Of a DNA stretch of 64,000 nt, positions 48,033 through 61,640 are shown in pieces. The position numbers and the translations under genes were made by a program. The notes under the pieces were generated by a model. That model was given only the letters and a program-made list of their open reading frames with translations, was not told the DNA's origin and searched no databases. The stretch comes from Nymphaea colorata (Eukaryota > Streptophyta > Magnoliopsida > Nymphaeales > Nymphaeaceae), in contig NC_045141.1 of the NCBI RefSeq assembly GCF_008831285.2, forward strand, positions 25,526,315-25,590,314, read 5' to 3'. The first letter of the stretch is position 1; every line of letters starts with the position of its first letter.

Positions 48033-51000
48033 TCATCTTCTCTGAAAATTAAGCTTAGATATACAATAAGCAAACAAAGAAGCGAAGACAACAGCGTATG
48101 CGATGAGAACAACTGCCACAACGCCCAACTGATCATGTCGAAAGCCAAAATAATCTTTCAGGAACAAACTGACTGCCTTCTTTTCTCCAAATACGTCAAT
48201 CTCCTTGTCTATGTCACCATACTGTGATGTAAAAAGTCCACGGATAGTCCAATTTGAAGGGGTGATCCAGTATAGCCATATCCACCACTTTGGAATTTGC
48301 TGTATCAGAAAAGAGTTGACATCATTAATGCATATTAGCACAATCCCACAACTATTTTCTTTTCTTAAAGGTCACATCCGAGGTTAATTAGTTACTTGTG
48401 TAATTAGTCAGAGAAACATTAGTCATGATCGGACATATCCTGCACCAGTATAAGCAAGCTGCAGGCTTTTGAGGCTATTCTCAATATGCCATTGTTTACC
48501 TGATGGTCTTGCAAACTGGATGAGGTTTCAGATGGTCTTCTACAAGCATCAAGGAGCAGCCGTTTTTACCCTACAACATCTTAATTGGTTCACCCATCAT
48601 GCATGGGTTAGAAATGTCTTTTAGCTCATTATAACTAGGTTTGGGTACTCTGAGTAGATGTTGGATGCATTGAATACAATGCAACTCTGAATGACTACTT
48701 CCTAGAGTACATGAATTTGCTGCTTGGCCAAGATAGACAAGCAATAGTTGTTTATAGATCAAGTTCTACTCGAGCCATTTCCAGTCCTTTTTTCAGAAAG
48801 CAAACTAATTAATGCTGAGCAAGAGTCCAGAAAGTATTCTATAAGCACATCCAGAAAAGCAAAAGCGCTAATCTATTCTTACTTTTCCAGGTATCAGGAA
48901 GCCAGCAAAGAGAGTCAGTAATGTGTTGAAAACAGATTGCAGGATAGCAGCAATTTGAGCGTTCGGAGTTAATGAGACCACCAGCATCCCAAGATAACTG
49001 CTGTATAGGAGCATACAAAATATCGAAAAGATGTACCAGAAGATCTTATAAGCAGACCAGTAATAACCAACTGAAGGGTATGTGATAATCCAACATGTAA
49101 CGGCTTGGATCAATGCACAAGGAATTTCGATGGCAACCTGCATTCATACACATGAAATAGAAATTTAGTTGAAATAAGTTTTTTTTGTTTTTTGTTTTTT
49201 TTTTGTACTTTCCTGCATCCATTTCCACCGCTATGGATAAAACATTAGATGTTATCTGACGTCCAACTTGAACCCAGTTTTGAATTTTCGAACTCAAGAC
49301 ATTCATTATATGAAAAAAGTGATCAATTGCTACCATTTGTACAACCTTTTTATCAAATCCAATGGATCTCCAAAATCAATTATATTGAGCAATTGGATTG
49401 GATAAAATTATGTACATGCGAATCCTTTATCTATGACTGACAGCATGTTCCTGACTAGTTGGATGAGGCAATGGCTACATCTACTGTATTTACATCTGTA
49501 CCCCAACCCACCAACAGGAATACAAGTGATTCTTAAACTGAAAAACATGATTCTTGGAACAGGTGATGGATATGGGCAGAACTATAAGATTTTAAACTAG
49601 AGTAGTAATTTTTTCGAACCTGTGCCAGTGAATAAGCACGTGCAGAGTACATTCCGGCAAATCTTTCCCGATACATGACTATCCGCTCAGTTGCTACCAC
49701 AGAATGAATTGTCATGCAGCTATTAATGGCTAAGAAGATAGTTCCGGAGAACAACAACCCCAGTATGGTGAACAGATTCTGCTGCGTATCGCTGCAAAGG
49801 TTACAGGTTCAAAAAATCAATTAACTGGAAACCTAGTACATATTAATCTGCAGTCATGCATACATCCTTCTGTCGGTGTGTATATTCAAGATCAACATGC
49901 ATTTTATGTAGGTGCATGCATACATGCATGGGCCATTGATCAAAAAAGCCACATCAATTCATTTGGTTAGGTTACGCACATTTTCTGCCCATGCTTCCAG
50001 TAGAGTGCAGCAAAAAGGAAAGAAGTGATAAGTACGAATGTAATACGAGACAAGTTGTATGAAGGATTTCTCCAGTATGACAGATACTGCTTCCAGAGGC
50101 AGGCCTTGAACTGTCCCCAGTCATTCTGTGGGAATACAGTTCGGAAACTTAAGTCCTTTGAACCAGGGGATGGTGTACTCAATTGTTTAACTAGTTCGTT
50201 GTTTCTCCTGCACGTCAAACAGTGCAACCATTTAGAAGGAGTATAAAGCCATCATCTGTTGCCTGAAAAAATCATATGGTGGTTGAATGCCTAAAAGTTA
50301 AAAGATATCCATTAACATTAAGGATAAGAAGGAATTCATGCTGCTGCTGAGTAGACTCCCAAAACTCAAGTTATGATGCAGGGGATTAATGAGTTCAATT
50401 AATGCAACTTATCCAAAGGAGAGAGAGAATCCAAAAAATTATTTGCCATCCTATGAGCCTCAGGTAAATCATTTGTAGATGTTTGCATATATTACTCACT
50501 GATAGAGAGATGACTCCTTGTAAAGTTGAGCAAAGTCTATGTTAAGCTGCCTTTCAATTGAAATAGTAGTAACTTCCAACATCCATGTTGCTGGGTTGTA
50601 GTTGTCTTTGATCTTTGGAACACCAGCAATCCCCTGAACATCCACTTGTCCATGTCATTCTCAATTTTCAATTTCAATGCATAATGGCACAACAAGAAAG
50701 GAAATAACAAAATTAATACAAAAACTTGAAAGAGTATGTGTACTATACCAAAGAAATGCATAGGTGATATAATGTATAGTTCAATCTGCTCTACGGGTCT
50801 AAGTCACCTAGAGACGCTTGAAGGTTGCCCATGTCAATGTGTGTGTGGGTGTGCTGCCGGCGCTGCACTGACGCACAGAGTTGTTTGGTCGAGCAACCAA
50901 CTAAGATCAAAGGTGAGTCAGGTGCGGAATTGAGGCATTTGGAATGCTATCAGGAAGTATAGCCCATGTGAAGGACTGAATCTAGTCTACCCTCCCAAAA

Positions 51001-54000
51001 GACTTCAACTTGGGAGCATCTAGATTAGGAAAACTGGCCAAATAGTATCAATCACACTGTCTGCAGCACAAGGTACTTAGTGTCTAACGAATCTGGCTTC
51101 AACTGAGTCAGGGCATCCTTATTTCTGACATGGACCTGAAGTGTGTTACACATAATCACATCATTATCTTGTTTCATAACTGGGATAAGAGGTGTCATGT
51201 TGGCATGAATAGGAAAGCTTTGTATCTCACAAACAAAAACTCTCTAGTGACTGGCAGTTACAAACTTACAAGAATTTAATTTATCATTTATGGGTTTGTA
51301 CGTAACTAAGCAAAGTATCTAAAACTACTTCAACTAGGTATATAGTTACTTGGATTTCATATTAATTATTTGTTTTTTAAAGGAAGCCAGAAAAGAACGT
51401 AACATGGGAAATAATCCCACGATTAAAACCCAAGTTAGAAATTGCACCTTATTTATGACTTACCTGAAAGTATTGAATAACATCACCCGAATGTCTACCA
51501 AGTGACCCAGCATAAATTATTTGACCACCACGTTTCAGCAGCATTAGCTGCAAAAGAGGAGTAAAAGAAGTCTGATGTGAGCATAAGACAAATAGCAGAC
51601 AGAACCAACTATGCTGGAAGCTGCATTATGACCTAATGCAGTCCCCAAGACGTATGCATCCTAGTCTGATGTGAGCATAAGACATATAGCAGACAGAACC
51701 AACTATGCTGGAAGCTGCATTATGTCCTAATGCAGTCCCCAAGACGTATGCATCCACTAAGTTGTGGACTATGTGATTTAAACATCTAATACAACGTCAC
51801 AGAACAGAGAGTGAACTTGAAGAGGACCGACAAGGAAGTCAAGGAAGAGAAGTGTAAGACTAATGCAGACATAAGAAGAAAACACTACCTCATCAAAGGA
51901 CTCAAATATGTCAATACTTGGTTGATGGATTGTGCACACTACTGTTCTTCCAGTATTAACCACATTCCTCACCGTACGCATAACGATAGCAGCTGCCCTT
52001 GCATCTAAGCCCGATGTGGGCTCATCCAAAAAAATTATAGATGGATTTGCAACAAGTTCAACTGCAATAGTTAGGCGTTTTCGCTGCTCCGTTGAGAGAC
52101 CATTTACACCAGGAATGCCAACCAATGCGTCTTTAATTCTATCAAGTTCAATAGTTTCCAGTACTTCATTTATGAACTCCTGTCATACATACAGCAGAGA
52201 AAAGTATCATATGTGGTTTGATAACAATTAATTTGTTCTCCCCATTCCCCTGGCTTATAGAAGAGTAATGAAGTTTTCTGCAAATGACTAAATGCTTTTG
52301 TCAGGAGATATCAAATGATGAGTATATGAACCAATCAGGAGATATGATAGAAAACAGATATTCAAGATGCTGACAAACAGATAAGCGCAGTGAAAGTGTT
52401 CAAGATGCTGATAAATAAATAATAGTTCTGAAATTTCTCTATCATTGGTATCCGAAATTACCAACACCAACATGAAGCTTCTAAATGACTAATTAACTGT
52501 TGAAGGACATGTCAGAAAAATGTTGTGCTCCAGCAAATTAACGATGACAATTAAGTTTATGCATCAATTACATCTTGATCTAAGGTCTGTAACTGATCTA
52601 CAGTTCACAATACAGGGTTGATATATCATGCACTCGCAGAGCCTGAAATGCTGGTGTCATCATGTTCCTTGAGCAATTACCAATTATGCTTTGCCAAGCC
52701 TTCAACTTCCAACAAGGTCTTGCATTCAATTTTCAAGCAGGTGTTTCCCCGTCACATGAATGACAAGTGGTACAGAATGAAACCTGAAATCAAGGGCCTG
52801 GGATGCAGATTTCCATCTAAAACAAAAGTTTCACATGCCGAATTTTGTAACTCTTTAGCTTATCTACCTCTTGTTTTCAGAACTTGCCATTAGACATAGT
52901 TTCCTGAAAGGTTGACCCATGATTTTTAATTCTGAGTACGTTCAATAGTTTTTTCATTTCAAGGCTGGTATAATTTGAGAGGGTCACATCTGGGCCAAAA
53001 TTGGACAGCCTAGGCGGAGCATGTAGAATCAGATCTAAACCTTGGAAAGTATATAGAATCACAAATTCAAACAAAATAGCTAAAAGGCATATTCATGAAA
53101 GGTACTAATGCACCATTGTCACAAATATCGTTTTCAAGTTTTAAATCGCAAGGTTTTTCTTGGGTATAATACGGCAAAGTTGAAAATCTTAGAAAATCTT
53201 GGCAAGTTTTTAAAAATTTTAAAATAAAGAAAACCTAAAAATATAATGTAAATAATGTGAAGATAAAATGCAGTAACAAGAAATGAGGAAAGAAATACCA
53301 AAAAACGTGAAAAAATGTGTTTTTTATGGTGTTTTGGCATTTTTTTTCCATAAAAAAAAAGATGGGTATTTTTCAGGTAACCTATTTTTGAAATATCAAG
53401 CGGGTTTTTTTGGAAAAAACGGGTCTTCTATGAGAATATAATGCATACATGTTTGTGTGTGAGAGAGCAAGAGAGTAAGGAGAGAGAGAGAAAGAGGGAG
53501 AGAGTGTTCATGTATGAAATACACTGCCTGCGTTGTCCCTTACAGAACTGACTAATGCATCATGATTAATGCATACATATGCTTTATATAATTATCACTT
53601 ATATTTTAAATTACTGCATCCATGGCTGGTGAGAAACGAGAACTAGTCAAATCCAATTCCAATTACTTGTAAGTATACAAATTTGTTGTTATTATTGTCA
53701 ATATAAACATAAAACATGAAATTAACAGCTCTTATATATATATATAATAAGCTCGATGGACAATGATTACACATCTCGAAGTTGTCTTACCCTTTTAGTA
53801 TTGTCATCGATTTCAGGTGCTAATCTCAACCATGCTGAGTAAATGACTGATTCTTCAACAGTAACATGTGGAGAATGAATATCGGTTTGTTCACAGTACC
53901 CAGATATCCTAGCAAATGTTTCCTGAACCTTAGGATACCCTCCAATCCATATGTCTCCTTCAATGTGGCCACCAGTTTTTCTTCCAGAAAGAACATCCAT

Positions 54001-57000
54001 AAGAGTTGTCTTCCCTGCTCCACTAACACCCATTAGTGCAGTAAGAACGCCAGGCCTGAATACACCTGTTATGCCTCTAAGTAGCTGAAGCTTTTTCCCT
54101 GTCACCCCTTGATTTCTCATTTCCTAACAAATGATGAATGACACATAATTAGCAGAAACCTAATTTTTTCGTGGAACAAGACTCGTAATGATCTAGTAAG
54201 GTCTGGCACAAAAAAGAATCACCACATGTTTACCTTTGGTGAGGGATAAATTTCTTTGTTTCATATGTCTAGTTCTAGGCCACGTTAAATGAACTTGCAC
54301 AATGCAAAATAAGCTGGGTTTCTATTTCGTTAAGCATACCAATCACAGGACAATCACTATTTTGTTGAGATTACCTGAGGAGTATCTACAAAGTACTGTA
54401 CATCCTGAAATGCTACAGACAATGGCTCAAAGGGCAGCACCATATTTCCTGTGAAGCCATATATGGCCATTGCAAAATTACTTGTTTGAAAAATCAACAG
54501 CACAGCAGTTTATGTTGAGATAATCATGTTCTCACCTGTTCTCTTGTGCGCCTTAATGCTACTAGGCAGGGTACCCTCTTCCTTTCCCTGCAGTGCAGAG
54601 AGCTTTTCTCTAGAAATAATAGCATGACCCCTGCCAGCAGCTGGACATGCAGTTGTACTTATCAATGGTTAAGCAAATCATTTTCTCCTTTCAGAATCAG
54701 ATGGAAGGTCAAAAGATTAACTGCATTTTGTAAATTTCTAGGTCCCTTGCATTTCATGTTTAAAAGAAAAACAGATTTCTGTAAATGTTTAGACCTGGCT
54801 TCAAAAGGACCTCTATTGTGTTTGGATGGATTACACATTCCTCCTAGGCCTGGGCAACGGGCCGGGCCGGGCCCGGCCCCATTGGGCCCGGGCTGGGGCC
54901 CAAGCTTGGGCCGGGAATTTCCCGGCCGGGCCCCCAGGCCCGATAGGTCAGCCCGGCCAGTTAACATTAAAAATATATATTTTTTATTTTTTTTTGTTTT
55001 AAAAATATATATTTAGTATTATTAAATATATTTTATATTTTAAAAAATATTTTTATAACTAAAAAATTAATTTTTAAATTCAAATGGGCCGGGCCGAGAC
55101 CTGGGCTATCGGGCGGGCCCAACCCGATACCCACCCTTAATTCCTCCAGCACACCCATAATAAATTTGGACTCTCAGGTCCTGCAAACTATCTCCAGGAG
55201 AGAACAAAGAGTAAGTTTGCATGACTGACTCTATGCATTATCACACATAACAAATTTATGTTGAATAGAGTGATTATCTGCTGGGTGCTGGAAATGGCCC
55301 AAGGGAAAAATGTGTTTTTTCAGTTTCGACCGTTTTTTAATCGCTCATTTTTTATGGGTTTTTTAAAAAATATCGCGTTATTTTGGACTATGTGTTTAAA
55401 ATAGCACCAACACCCATGCTCGACTCAATTTGATCAGTCGGGAGCTGCTGGCCGCACCCAACCCTTTTCACATAGAAAAAGTTCTTCCTGTCTCTCTCTC
55501 CCCCCTCCTTTCCTTTTCTCCTTTTACTCGTTTTTCCTCCATCGTTTCATTCATTACACTCCCTAGCTCTCAAAGGAATAAAAAGACAACAGACTATCCC
55601 TTTTATCTTTGTCAAAAACTGTCGTTCCTTTCTCTTTCATGCATGACCCTCTCTCTCTAAAATGAAATAAAAGGGCAAATCTGTTGTCCTTGCCTTTTAA
55701 AAGTCAATAATCAGGAGGTCTCGTTCGAGACCCCTTGTATCATCTTAAAAAAAGTTAAAACAATTAAAAATAATTATATTACACTATATATATATATATA
55801 TATATATATTATATGCTCTTGCCGCACCCTGCACGTATGAAAGTTTGAGGCCTATCTGATTTCCCGATTGAAGCAATAAGCATGAATTTCAAATGACCAT
55901 TTATAACAAAGGATGCAGGATGACAGGGCAAGTAAATGCCTACAACTTCCTATGGACAAGGTCTAGCACAAGGTATTTGTCTACATTAGCTCTTAGTTCT
56001 TCAGTTTGAGCAAATTGATTACTGGACCTTGTAGGGATACCGAACATGTTCAACTAACTAGATGTTAGAGCTTACACTTCATATAAGTTAAGGCTAGCGT
56101 GAATCCAATATTGAGAAGTATTGTGAAGCCAAAAAGGGCTCCCACTGATATCCAATAAAAGTAACTAGGGAAATCAAGTCCTCTGCTCTTCAATACTTGA
56201 TGCCCCACACTGGTATTTCCAGAAGAAATCTGTGAGGGAGCAAAATTAGAATAGTGGTTATAAGAATCGATATTTCCTTGAACAAGACAAATATAAAATT
56301 CAGGGAGTGAGTTCAGTGGTCTCTACCTCTCTCCATCTCGGGGCAAGGAATTCGTTGCCAGAAATTGCTATCTGAGCATAGGTCATCGGAGATATCCAAA
56401 ATCCCCATTTCAACCAGACCGGCATGGAAGCTGTTACAAAAATGGAAACACAATATAATTTTGTTCAGTGCCTTTCGAAGCCACTATAAAGTCATCGTTG
56501 AGGGTACTTGGCATAATTGATAAAGTAGTGGGACTTGAGCGAATAGGTACTAACTTTGGTAGGATACTAAAGCGTGAGAAGTGCATCACAACATTGCAGC
56601 GTGAACCCGTGATACATTTAGAAATCAAAACAGAATGTTTCATCAAAAGATTCGCCAACAAATTCATGGTTTATGGTAAATTACAGGAAAGTTTCAGCAA
56701 TTAAAAGGTTACAAGGAATTAAGAAACCAAAGATGAAAAAAGAAAACATTTACTAAGCAAATGGATAAAATTCTCATAACGGTATCACTATAAAATTATG
56801 ACATTATCATGAAATGTTTAAAATTCCTGTATTTACAATATCTCAGGCAATTTTACCACTGTTATGTTGTTCTCTTAGTATTTCATAACAATCCAAAATT
56901 TTAAACCAATGTGTTAACCATGCCTAAAATTTTGTGCCTCGATTCTTGTCATGGTTAATGCTTGCCCAAGTCGACCCTTTCTTTCACAAGATTAGAATTC

Positions 57001-60000
57001 ATTATCCTGAGTTAGTAAAATGTGTTGAGATTTAAGGATATGAAACTCACGTCGGGGAATAAGGAAGCCACCAAACAGTAAGATTGTTAGTAAAGTAAAA
57101 ATGCCAGCCATGAAAGCAGCAGCCATTGTCTGGGTAACAGAGGCAAGGAAGCGGAAGAGAGAAGCTGCAAATTGATGCACAGCAAAGAGAAGAAGGAACT
57201 GGCGGAAAAACCTGCACAAGGCAAATAAGTATAGATGACATAAACAAGCTCAGACACTAGCCATGTAAAGTTAGACCTCCAGATCAAGCTGGTGCAATTT
57301 AAGGCCAAACCTCATCCAACATAGAGACATAGAAACCTGATTTACAGGATTTAGAAAGTTTTTTTATTCGATCAGAAGTGTTTAGATGTCAAAAGAATGG
57401 CTCCTTTCATATCTATGTCACTTCCATTAGATCAAATTGCAAAACACAACAGACCTTTGGGCTATACAAGCTATCCTACAAGTGCTAGGTGAATCAGCAG
57501 TCTTTGCATCAACAGTCACCTTATCTTCTAGATATGATAGATATCTTGATTGCCAATTTCATAATTATGGTAAAAGGACATGGTATAGGCTGATTCACCC
57601 ATCAATTGAGGGTACCAATCAGTACCTGAGAACTCTTGCTCAACATTGGTAGCACAGAGCAAATGCTGAGACAACGACATAGTGAAACATGCTATCCACT
57701 ACACAGGCTACCCATTACTGGCATAAATGACTCTAAATGATAGAAGAGGCATTAAGTACCTTTCTAGCTCAGGACTATATCCAATCACATAGTAGGTTAA
57801 CCCTGTCCAGATGAAAGACTCGATCAGAGAATGTGGAATCTTCCATATAGCTGCGGTCAAAGTATATGCCCACGCAGGATAGAAGTAAAATTCTCTTTGT
57901 TTATGGAACACAGGCAGCCTGAGGACCATCATTCCTAGTTCTGGAAAACCATTGACCATGAGTATGATGAGGGAGAAAAAGATGGAACCCAGATAGTAGT
58001 TTGCACCCGTCAAAGTGACATGCATCCTTGTACGCAAATACACAGTCATGGTGATAAATGCCACAATGGCAAGCTGCATCAAACAAAAAGGATGTGTTAT
58101 TTCTATAGTTTAATTGAAAAAACAACCCCAGAAAGAATTTGAAATCGAGTAATGTTCCATGTTAAATTTCTCGTCCTATTATTCTCAAGGTCATTCCAAG
58201 TTAGCTGGCAGTAGATCAACATATTGGTGCAACAAAATAGGCCTTCAAATGTGCAACGACCCTATTAATTTGCACCATGTTCCACTGATAAATATCCGTT
58301 TACTGCTCACTTTTTGTTCTTTAAGTGCCAAACCACATAATTTCGGCCCAGTATATATTGAAAGAAAGGCCACCATAGGTGTCCAAATTCCAGAAGATGC
58401 TCATAATATTCTTGTCAGAGAAGTAGCGTATGTTTCTTGCTTATCATCTGTATGGTCAAATGAAAAATTGCATTCTTACATTTACCTGAACAGTCTTGAA
58501 GATATAGACAAATGAGTTCCTCCTCACTAATAACATCTCCCTACTCATGCAAGCCTTCAAAAGTTCCCATTTGGTTAGGGAGTAAATGCTGAAGGAGACA
58601 GCATCTTTATGGCTTTGAGACTCATCAACTGGTTCCAGAAGTTCCATTAATAGTTTTTGACCAACATCTGATGCTTTAAATTTCTTCACGAACTGGTCTA
58701 TAGATACATATGCATACGGTTCTGACCGGTACCAATACTGTGCTTGATCCTTTCTAGATATTACCTAAAAGTTTCCCAGAAAAGTTGCAGTTAGAATCAT
58801 GAACAAGCACAGGCAATAACATCATTTAGTATAACAGGAAAAGGATAACTATATTCTGCAATGCAGGTAGGTTAGAAGGCTTGCAGATAAGCCTTTGTCT
58901 GCAACATGTCACCTTCTAGGAATTTAGGAGTATCATCACATGATTTATAATAGGTTATCACTTCTAAAGGGAAACCTGTTATAGTAAGAATGCCTTGTCT
59001 TCTTCAAATAAAACTAACAGATGTCTTTGCTTTTATAAATTACTCCATATCATTGCTAATTACTCTCTATGACTCATATGTGGAACAACTACCATGTAAA
59101 TATATTAAGAGCTAGTAACTGCAGACAAGTCACAAAAGTTTAAAACATCAACCCTCAACAAAGAAATGAGGCATTACTTATGTGCATATTTTAAAGGAGG
59201 GAGGAGGGAGGAGGGAGGGACAGGTCCCAGTTGCAAGTTGAAGGATATGAACCCAGTATATACCTCTTGAAGGAAATCAGCAGCACCCTTCCTTTCTGGG
59301 CACTTGAAACCACAATCCTCAAAGAACTGAAGAGCATGGACACGAGGACCATGGTAAACAATCATGCCCTCTGCCATCAATATGAGATCATCAAAGAGGT
59401 CAAACGTCTCTGGTGCTGGTTGGAGCAGAGATATCAACACCGTGGCATCTGTGATGTGTACAAATTGTTGAAGACATGTGACTATCTGATATGTAGTTGA
59501 GCTATCCAATCCAGTTGATATCTCATCCATGAAAAGAGTCTTTGTGGGCCCCACAATCATCTCCCCTGGTAAATAGACCACGACAAAATCAATTGGGCAA
59601 ATTGTGCAACTCTTCTAGACTACTAATCAGTTATCACTTCTAAAGGGAAACCTGTTTCAGCATGAGTTCAATACCCAGATTTGAAGTCGAAGTCAGTGTT
59701 TCAAGATAGAACCTATCAAAACCATTAAAACTTCAAAGCCAATCACAACAATTCCCAAGACCACCAGCCCAGGAGGCAAAAACGATGAGTTTCCACATAT
59801 ATGGTTTGCAGATTGCCAAGCCTACCCAATTCTAGCAATGTGCAAAGATGAAAAGATAAGATCAAGCTTCAGTCCAGAAAGATCAGTAGGAAGTGAAGTG
59901 GTTTATGGTAGCCACCTATTAATTTAAGCAAGCTGCCTGGATAATTTTTTTTTTTAAAAAAAAAGAAACAAATGCCAAGCTTGTGAAGCTACAAACTAGT

Positions 60001-61335
60001 GTGAGATAAGGCAGGAACTATCAGTATATTTTGAAGCATAACAAGCAAATTCACAATGGTGACTTCAACAGTATGCCTCACTTCACCTGTGGTTAACCTT
60101 TTTTTTTGTCCACCAGAGATGCCTATTCTCATGGCATCACCCACAATGGTGTCAGAGCATATGTCTAATCCAAGAATCTGCATCAATAATTTAAGTATCA
60201 GCACCCAAAAGCCATGCAGGTTTATCTTTCAAGTTTCAACTGAAGGGACAGCGGGTGCCATAAATTCCATAAAACCCGTAAGGTAGTGCAGATTGTAACT
60301 CATGACTTATATTTTGATGAACCACCTAGATCTGGAGAAAGTCCAAATTTTTTGTGATCGATATATCTGTAGAGCTCCTAGGACTAGGCACTAGGAAAAT
60401 GGCCCTTGCAATAGACCAGCAGAAATGTTCTTCTCTTATGAAATGGGGTAATGCTTTACATGGTGCTCTTAACTCATCCAAGAAGAGAAAAAGGTTGAAC
60501 CTAGTACCTACACTATGAATGTTTGTCCAGTGGAGAGGTTCAGAGTCCATGAGGTACGGAGAAATTATGGTTCAGACCCGAGTTTGTTCACAGTAGATTT
60601 TCACTTTCTCGTGCACTGGTAGGTCTATATAAGGAGAGCATGATGTGAATGACAATGTATGAACAAAAGTCAGAACCATACCTTCAAAATGTAATCCGTT
60701 TGAAGACTTCTCTTTAATCCCGCAATTGATGTAGCCTGATAGGATCATTTTCTTGTCATTAACCAGAAGGATAGGACAACAAAGATGCAAAAATAATTCA
60801 CTCTAAACCAAACACACAAAGGGAAATCGGACACACATATTTTACCTTCATATAGATGTCTATATCATGATCTGGCATGATTCCAGCTTCTTTTTCTTTC
60901 TTATTCAGTTCCATCATCATCTCTTCATGTTCAAAAGCACTAGTCAGCAAATTTGTAATGTCAAGTACACACAATTAGTTGCATGGGAGCATGATAAAAT
61001 TACCAGTTTTTTTTCCCACACCCTGGCACCTGGCAGAAAAATCAAGGGTTTCTCTCACTGTCATTTCTGGGATGTGAAGGTCGTATTGACTTATGTAAGC
61101 AGATGTCTTTTGTGGAACAAATTCATTTAACTTATACTTGTTGTATGAAATCTCACCAATCAACTACAAGTAAGAACATATTTCAGTCCATTAGTGGGTT
61201 TAGAATTAGCAGATACTACACAAATAGAGAATCAAAAAGCAAGGAGAAACCTGTAGCGATTTATCTATCTTTCCTGCAAGTGCAAGCAGCAAGGTGGTCT
61301 TTCCACAACCAGGCGGGCCCATGAGAAGTGTTAGC
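48033..61335 (-). CDS. PDR-B: PDR-type ABC transporter, exons 4-24 (5' end missing or outside window)
   Basis: Tandem paralogue of PDR-A; the same exporter family. Exons (PDR-A numbering 4-24): 61335-61251, 61163-61004, 60922-60846, 60735-60682, 60177-60087, 59565-59264, 58764-58486, 58073-57760, 57211-57051, 56430-56327, 56229-56076, 54640-54536, 54448-54375, 54123-53791, 52179-51889, 51547-51464, 50633-50500, 50207-49980, 49791-49620, 49137-48883 and 48299-48033. All are open and in phase, giving 1240 residues and ending NFQRR then TGA. NBD1 has [19 protein letters not shown] and LFMDE; NBD2 has [14 protein letters not shown] and IIFLDEP. Both membrane domains are complete. Sizes equal those of PDR-A except exon 10 (+6) and exon 15 (+3). 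Exons 1-3, about 197 residues, are not seen between 61,336 and 64,000, where a copia relic lies instead. It is either 5'-truncated or has a long intron running past the edge. The ATP machinery itself looks functional. Confidence 0.9.
51571..51758. repeat. 94-bp tandem duplication in PDR-B intron
   Basis: Copies at 51571-51664 and 51665-51758 differ at about two clear positions. Each runs from TCTGATGTGAGCATAAGACA to CCCCAAGACGTATGCATCC. It lies in the intron between exons 18 and 19. Confidence 0.93.
53114..53430. mobile_element. Probable further copy of the TCACAAA-end element family
   Basis: In the PDR-B intron between exons 17 and 18. One end reads TTGTCACAAATATCG. The interior has GGGTATAATACGGCAAAG and long A/T runs with AAAACG words, matching the elements in the last intron of PDR-A. 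The far end is not clear. Confidence 0.45.
54845..55139. mobile_element. hAT-type MITE with perfect 8-bp target duplication
   Basis: A 295-bp element in the PDR-B intron between exons 14 and 15. ATTCCTCC stands immediately on both sides (54837-54844 and 55140-55147), the 8-bp duplication typical of hAT elements. The left end TAGGCCTGGGCAACGGG and the inverted right end TAAGGGTGGGTATCGGG agree at 12 of 17 positions. Both arms are extremely GC-rich (GGGCCGGGCCGGGCCC type), with an AT-rich core. It is non-autonomous, with no coding capacity. Confidence 0.85.
55788..55810. repeat. (TA)n microsatellite
   Basis: A short TA array in the PDR-B intron between exons 14 and 15. Confidence 0.9.
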
Positions 61336-61640
61336 CTACACATAAAATGAGAAGTACAAAAGAATTTAGAGATAACATGACAGATTGCAAGCCAATCGCC
61401 CCGGAAATGGTCAGGTGACCTCATATTTTATGGCATTAAAAGCAATCAAAGTCTTGTTGGAAGCTTGCAATATCTCACGTTCACCTAGTCAGACATTTGC
61501 TATAGTGTCAATTTTGCATCCCAATATATGCAATCTGCTCCAACTATAAATGCAGTTGGTGATGCGAATTCTCCCCCACAATAAGGGCACCTTATCTTAC
61601 CGCATTCGATTTATCTCCAATAAACCCGCTCAGGTGCTCC

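Noticed and set aside
54662..55016. Open frames with Gly/Pro/Ala/Arg-rich proteins
   Set aside because: They fall in the GC-rich arm of the hAT MITE and are not protein coding.
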